From NCBI GenBank assembly GCA_963853835.1, contig OY970830.1, positions 38,897,966-38,961,965 of the forward strand: a stretch of DNA of 64,000 nucleotides, read 5' to 3'. Under the pieces are notes generated by a model. The model saw only the letters and a program-made list of their open reading frames with translations, was not told the DNA's origin and made no database searches. Origin of the DNA: Calendula officinalis (lineage: Eukaryota > Streptophyta > Magnoliopsida > Asterales > Asteraceae). Below, one piece after another: positions 57,731-64,000 of the stretch (position 1 is the first letter of the stretch; every line of letters starts with the position of its first letter). Made by a program: the position numbers and the translations under genes.

Positions 57731-60065
57731 TGTAACATCCCGAGACCCGACCCTTAATATTTTATTACTTTTGGTAAGTAATATCTTATTGTTTATTATT
57801 TGTTTATTTTATATGATTTTATTTGATTTATTTGAATTAATTGTATTTTTAACCATAGGGTTAAAAATTAGTAAAAACTGAGATATTTAAATGTTAAAAT
57901 GATTTTTACATATTTGGGTTCATTTCTGAACCAGGGTTCTAAAAATATATTCGTTGTTAAAATTGGAGTTAGTTAGGTCTAATTAAATTATCTGTGAACC
58001 TATTATCCTGTACTGTGTTTAACTGAAAATACATGTGTTTGGGGGAGGGGTGTACGTGTTTAGTAAAGGGGCAGATGTCATTTTTTTTGGTCTTTCTCTT
58101 CTCTTTCTCTGCTGGAACTCGACACATACACATACATACACTTTTCTTGAGTTTTCTCCCAAATTGAAGATCAATCCTTGTAGTTCTTGCCTTCCTTGTG
58201 TGATTTTCGGATTCTAGAAGCAAGATTAAGTAAGTTCTCTTCCTCCTTGAGCTAGGGTTCATGTTCTTGAAGTTTTGTTGAATTAGGGTTCTTGAGTTAA
58301 GTGGGTTTTTATGAAGTTCTTGTTAAATCTTGCTTGTAATTCGAAATTGATGCATGATTTGGTGTCTAATTGAGTTCTTGCAAGTATTGTATGAATTGTT
58401 GTTAGTTATAACTCATTTGGTGAAGCTTTCATAAATCTCCATCAATGGTGGATTTGGGAAGAAGATGGCTTTTTCCCTAATTTGATGAATTGTGTATTTT
58501 GATGTTCTTAATGTTGTGTTAGGCAAATTATGTATGTTAAATGATGATTGTTAAATATGAAGAACTTCTAGTTACTTGTTATGAAAATGCATTAGTGTTG
58601 GTAGTGTTTGGCTAAGATGGAAATTTAGTCATAACTAGCTAAATTTGTAGATTGTTGACTTTGGTCAAACCTGGGAGTTGACTTTTAGTCTTGTATGGCT
58701 TGTAAACTCTAATTGTCAATTTCATGTCATTTATATGCTAGTTGTCAAGTTGGGAAGTATAATCATGTTGGTTTGGGGTCTTGACCCGTTTGTTTGGCAA
58801 TTAGTGCAATTTGACCTAAATAAGGTCAAAGTTGGTGAAACTTGCATTTGGATGCAAATAACTTGTTAGTATGTAATTTTGATGTTGATCAAGTAGGTTA
58901 TCCCATTGGAAAGTGTTGTGTAGATTCCCGATTCCTTATTCTTGTTTTGTCCCGTTTGGGCCTAAGGTGCAATTTGGCCAATTGACATAATGAATTGACT
59001 TGATGAAGTGTTGGACTTAAGTATTGGCTATATGTACAATTGCAAGTAATTGGTTGTAAGATGTTGTTGCAAGATGTGGCCTTAAGCTTGTATTACTTGT
59101 TAAACAATTGATGATTTCAGGTGACTAATTCGGTATTCATTTTGTACAGGAAAAGGGAAGGAGCCTCAGTGATATAAGATCATTGAGCTCGGCACGAAAA
59201 GGAAGCTAAGGTGAGTGGACTTAACCTTCTTTCTTGTGTGATGTACAAAATTAGGGAATGGTAGAGTTTTGAGAAAAAGTGCAGGATTTGGGCATCTGGA
59301 GTAGTTCGCGACGCGAACTTGTGTTCGCGAAACGCGAACTCGGGTCAGAGAAGTTGGGGTTTGGTCGTGATGTAGTTCCCGATTCGTGAACTCTTAGTTC
59401 GCGACGCGAACTCTGAGTTCACGACGCGAACTTCATCAGGAACAGATTTCTTGGCTGCAAATTCTTTTTCAAGTTCATACTTGAGTCTAGTGGTTAATGG
59501 TAGTATGTGCACATGTTTTTTTAGAGGTTAGCTATGGTGGTTTTCGGCTACGCTTCGTTACTCTTGGCGGGGGCGATCGGACTCCTTCGAATTCGTTACG
59601 TAAGGAGGGATCACCGTGCCTCTAGTAAAGAAGCCATCGGTTGATTGTTGTTGGCCGACAACAGTCGAAGGTCCTCGCCCGACCACCGATCCTCTTTAAC
59701 GTCCAATTGCTTGTGGAAGTTTGGACGGTTTTCCCCCTATCGATTTCTCTTGTTTTCTAATTTGTTGTGGTTTTGCAAATTGAAGTTTATTTCTATTCAC
59801 TTAGCTTTGTGCTAATCCCTCATTTGTTGACTCTTTTCAGGTTGTGGTTTTGGCTTGACTAGAGTCGGGTTTTGGAAGTCTGACCGTACTCTGATTTTGT
59901 AAACCGGGTCGAGCCTGTTTTTCTTTAACACCCTTAAATGTTTTATATATTTTGGTTAATATGTAAATAGCTTTTATGATATGTAATAATTAGGATTTAT
60001 AGTTTTCTTAAATCGCTTCCGTATGCTTATATAAAAAAAAATGGCTCTAAGATTGTGGTGTTACA
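57731..60065 (+). mobile_element. 5' LTR of a Tekay/Del-like Ty3/gypsy element
   Basis: 2335 bp, starting TGTAACATCCCGAGACCCGA and ending GTGGTGTTACA, directly followed by the primer-binding site. It contains an array of GCGACGC-centred palindromes at 59305-59435 and a TTGACCCGTTTG motif near 58780. It resembles the solo LTRs at 4063 and 42012. The 3' LTR and target duplication lie beyond the window; the left 5-mer is GCTGA. Confidence 0.9.
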
Positions 60066-60068
60066 ATT

Positions 60069-60080
60069 TGGTATCAGAGC
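60069..60080 (+). promoter_or_regulatory. Primer-binding site
   Basis: TGGTATCAGAGC, matching initiator Met-tRNA, three bases after the 5' LTR. Confidence 0.92.
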
Positions 60081-60265
60081 CCGGGTTTGGCGATGGTTGC
60101 ACATTTAGGTGTACCATTCCCAAATCATGGCTCGAGTTGGTCAAACTTCCTTAATTATGGGAGTGGATTAGTCGAGTGAATATGAATTGTGTGTCTGTAG
60201 TAGTTAGTAGATAGGTACTAACGATTTAAACTAATAGTTCGTGAGACGTTGTGTTTGTTACAGAT

Positions 60266-63200
60266 ATGACAGATAACGATCCCAATCCGCCGATAACCAT
60301 GTCGAACCCCGAACAAGGAATCATTGGTACTTCCCGGGATACGAATGAAGATAGAGAAGATTATATTATAAGAATGGAAAGTCGATTGGAACATCTTCAA
60401 AATCTGGTTGATAGCATGAGCCAGAACCAAAATAACCAACCACCAAACTTCCCTCCCGTGTTTACTCCATCAATGTCCGTTCCTACCATGCAAATTCCCA
60501 CAACTCCCGCCTTTACCATGACGGTTCCCCTAATGTCAACCACATCCGAACCTCATCCTATAATGTCACAACCACAATACTTTTATGTTAATCCAAGCCA
60601 AGGTTTACCTCAATATCAATTTACCAATCAACCTTACCCATTCGGCATGAAACCAAGTTGCACTTTCAAACAATTTTTAGACTGTAAACCCCCGGAATTT
60701 AGTGGAAGCAGGGATCCCAATGTCACTATGAATTGGTTAAGAGAAATGGAGAGAACCTTAGATGCTTGTGGGTGTGATGACCAAGACCGGGTGATGTATG
60801 CCACACGGAAGTTAGTAGGTGGTGCTATGAATTGGTGGGATACCTTGATTGAGCATTTACCCAAAGAAGTTAAAAACAGTATAACATAGGATCAATTCAA
60901 AGAACAAGTGTGCAAACGTTATTGCAATTCGTTTGAGATGGATAGAATTCAATCGGAATTCTTAAATTTGCGGATGACTGAAAGGATGACAGTTGATGAT
61001 TTGATCGAGCAATTTAATGAAAAGCTGAGGTTTGTGCAACAATGGGTTCCCGATGAGTCGTCAAAAATAAAACATTTTATTGGTGCTTTGCGACCCGAGT
61101 ATCGAACCACAGCAAGACTTGCCACCACACTATCACAGGCTTTTGATTTGGCCAAAACTGTAGAAGGTGATTTAAATTCTCATAATTGGGTGACCCGAGA
61201 TAGATCGGGGTATCAAAAGTTCAAGTCCACACAATCAGGTTCTCAACAAAGCAAGAAGGGGAAGGGAAATCAAAGGTTTACAAGTTCGAATCGTAATCAG
61301 TCGGGTGGGAATCCGGGTCAAAAGGCACAGTGGTGTGTTAGATGTAGATCTTCTCATAACGGGGCTTGTACGCCTCAAACGATGCGGTGTGTCAGGTGCG
61401 GCCAGTATGGGCACGAGATGAATGTTTGTAAATTCCCAAGAAGTGTTTGTTGGAATTGTCATAAAGAAGGGCACAGGGCCGGTGATTGTCCTTCGGAGAG
61501 GAGATCGGGTTCGGGTTCTGGGTCGGTTGTGGGGTCGGTGGCATCATCTCCTCAAAAGAGGAAGAACCGTCCTACACCAGAGGGTCGAGCTTTCAAAATG
61601 ACGGTCGAAGAGGCTACCACTACTGACGATGTCATCACTGGTATGTTCCCGATAAATAACATTGATGCTCGTGTGTTGTTTGATTCTGGAGCTAATCGCT
61701 CATTTATTTCTGTGGATTTTCATGCTAAGTTAAAATTGCCTACATCTGTGGTAACTACTCCATTGGAAGTGGAGGTAGCTGATGGTTATGTGGTGCCAGT
61801 CACAACATCTGTGACTGGGGCAAATATTGATATTGATGGGGCGTGTTTTAATATGTTTTTATTATTAATGCCAATATCTGGTTTTGATGTGGTCCTTGGA
61901 ATGGATTGGCTTAGTTTAAATAAAGCATTAATAAATTGTGATAAGAAATTGATTTCATTTCCATTGCCTGACGGGACACACGTAGTGGCCCGTGGGGATC
62001 GGGTTAATACATCTCTCCCTATTATTTCGTTTATGAAAGCTAGAAAATCTCTAGTCAAAGGATGTGAATCGTTTCTTGATTATGCCATTGATGTCAGAAA
62101 AGAAAAACAGGTGGTTAGGGACATCCGGGTGGTATCGGAATACCCGGAGGTCTTTCCCGATGAGTTGCCTGGGTTACCTCCTATTCGGGAGGTAGAATTT
62201 AAAATCGATTTGGTTCCGGGAGCCAGTCCCGTAGCCAGGGCTCCGTACAAATTAGCACCGTCAGAAATTCGGGAGATGATGACTCAGATACAAGAATTAT
62301 TGGATAAGGGTTTTATCAGACCGAGTTCATCGCCTTGGGGTGCACCAGTTTTGTTTGTTAAAAAGAAAGACGGTACTATGAGAATGTGTATTGATTACCG
62401 TGAGTTGAACAAGCGAACGGTTAAGAATAAGTATCCGTCACCGCATATTGATGACTTGTTTGATCAGTTACAAGGGGCCTCGTATTTTTCAAAGATTGAT
62501 TTAAGGTCGGGTTATCATCAAGTCCGAGTTCATGAAAATGATATTCCAAAAACCGCATTTCGAACGAGATACGGTCATTATGAATTTTTAGTCATGCCGT
62601 TCGGTTTGACGAATGCTCCCGCTATATTCATGGATCTTATGAACCGGGTATGTCGACCGTTTCTCGATAAATTTGTAATTGTTTTCATTGATGATATACT
62701 AATATATTCCAAAACCGATTTGGATCATGAGAATCATTTAAGGCAAGTTCTAGACACTCTGAAAAGGGAACAACTCTATGCTAAGTTTTCGAAGTGTGAG
62801 TTTTGGCTCCGGGAAGTTCAGTTTTTGGGGCATGTAATTTGTCAAGAAGGGGTGAAAGTTGATCCATCGAAGATAACCGCGGTAATGAATTGGAGTGCTC
62901 CAAAGACTCCATCTGAAATTAAAAGTTTTCTAGGTTTGGCCGGTTATTATAGAAGGTTCATCCAGAATTTTTCGAAGATTGCTAGTCCGTTAACAAAGTT
63001 GACACGAAAAGACGTTCAATATCGGTGGGGTGATGAACAAGAAAAGGCGTTTCAATTGCTAAAGCAATTATTGTGTCAAGCTCCAATACTATCCCTACCC
63101 GAGGGCTCAGATGATTTTATAGTTTATTGTGATGCATCTTATTCGGGTTTGGGTTGTGTACTAATGCAAAGAGACCGGGTGATTGCTTATGCCTCTCGTC

Positions 63201-64000
63201 AACTGAAATCCCATGAAAAGAATTACCCGACCCATGATTTAGAGCTCGCGGCGGTGATTTTCGCGTTAAAGTTGTGGAGACATTACCTCTATGGAACCAA
63301 ATGTGTTATATGTACCGATCATAAAAGTCTTCAATATGTTTTCACCCAAAAAGATTTGAATGTAAGACAACGAAGGTGGTTAGAGCTCATTAAAGACTAC
63401 GATTGTGAAATTCGGTATCACCCGGGAAAGGCTAATGTAGTTGCCGATGCCTTAAGCCGTAAGGGATCATCGGAGGTGGTTCAGTTCATGCGTATGGAAA
63501 TTGTGACCGATCTTATTAATCGGTTGAGAATTTGCCAAATAGAAGCCTTGAAAGATGAAAACTTGAAATCGGAAGTTATGTGTAAGCGAAAAGATGAGTT
63601 GGTTGATGATACTCGAAGATTGAAGACGTTTCGGTCACGAATTTGGGTACCGTTACTTGGGGGATTACGGGAATTAATATTAGTTGAATCACATAAATCA
63701 CGTTTATCTATCCATCCGGGTTGTACAAAAATGTACCATGACTTGAAAGTTTTGTATTGGTCGCCCTCCATGAAGTTAGATATTGCCCGATTTGTTGAAA
63801 AATGCCATGTTTGTGCACAAGTCAAGGCCGAACATCAAAAACCGTACGGGTCGTTAAAACAGTTAGATATACCCGAATGGAAGTGGGATAATATTACAAT
63901 GGATTTCGTCACAAAATTACCCCGTACTCAAAGGAATCACGATATGATATGGGTAATTGTCGATCGGTTGACCAAAAGTGCTCATTTTTTGGCCACCAAC
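60266..64000 (+). CDS. Ty3/gypsy gag-pol, partial, with one in-frame stop
   Basis: One frame runs from ATG 60266 to the window end, broken only by TAG at 60887-60889 within gag. Order: gag core ([27 protein letters not shown] before the stop, [11 protein letters not shown] after it), CCHC knuckles [14 protein letters not shown] and [14 protein letters not shown] (61388-61492), protease [12 protein letters not shown] (61676-61711), RT ([29 protein letters not shown] at 62683-62709), RNase H ([15 protein letters not shown] near 63127; [15 protein letters not shown]), then the integrase zinc finger ([17 protein letters not shown] ... CHVCAQ) and first catalytic Asp in [10 protein letters not shown]. 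Gene order PR-RT-RH-INT and the long LTR fit chromoviruses of the Tekay/Del type; the chromodomain would be outside the window. The stop makes this copy defective unless read through. Confidence 0.9.

Overview
The window is nuclear DNA from a flowering plant, most likely a eudicot: AT-rich, with intron-containing genes whose products are plant-specific (an ABA receptor, an AP2/ERF factor) and a dense nested load of plant transposons (copia, chromovirus-type Ty3/gypsy, L1-type LINEs, tRNA-derived SINEs, and hAT, Mutator and Stowaway MITEs). I cannot name the species. Five host loci can be supported: the 5' part of a GH28 polygalacturonase-like gene (minus, 1-2583, running off the left edge), a short orphan first exon (2874-3017), a PYL8/9-type ABA receptor with three exons (minus, 11965-13664), the DNA primase small subunit with 16 coding exons (plus, 26048-29158), and an intronless AP2/ERF factor of the DREB A-6/RAP2.4 type (minus, 31767-32579). 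They look independent of each other.

Layout. 0.5-17 kb: gene-bearing DNA full of small elements: a hAT MITE and a SINE in the GH28 intron, a Tekay-like solo LTR (4063-6849), three further hAT-type MITEs, a Stowaway MITE and a broken duplicate of the orphan exon spread from 8.8 to 10.8 kb. 17.6-22.8 kb: a hAT-like element split by a young copia element whose LTRs begin with TA and end with TA instead of TG...CA. 23-25.3 kb: two Mutator-type fold-back elements and a Stowaway copy, directly upstream of the primase gene. 25.6-33 kb: primase and ERF genes, with Stowaway copies behind the ERF promoter. 34-37 kb: AT-rich intergenic DNA with a 15-bp retroposon footprint and a hAT MITE. 37.4-41.4 kb: two 5'-truncated LINEs with intact target-site duplications. 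41.4-52.1 kb: a fold-back element, then a solo LTR split by a complete 7.9-kb non-coding LTR retrotransposon (LARD) with 99.7% identical LTRs. 52.2-57.7 kb: SINEs and a longer LINE. 57.7-64 kb: the 5' LTR, primer-binding site and gag-pol of a Tekay/Del-like Ty3/gypsy element that landed inside that LINE and leaves the window within integrase.

How it fits together. The chromovirus-like element at 57.7 kb, the two solo LTRs and the LARD share LTR starts (TGTAAC..CCGA), and the two elements whose internal ends are visible share a TGGTATCAGAGC primer site; the LARD plausibly borrows proteins from such relatives. Several LINEs and SINEs share a CCGTT(C)A(n)-type 3' end, suggesting SINE mobilisation by the local LINE machinery. 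The most interesting unexplained structure is an array of about 40-bp repeats in the LARD LTR, each a hairpin whose two arms change together while the loop stays TATGTT; a second array with the same loop core lies in the LARD body.
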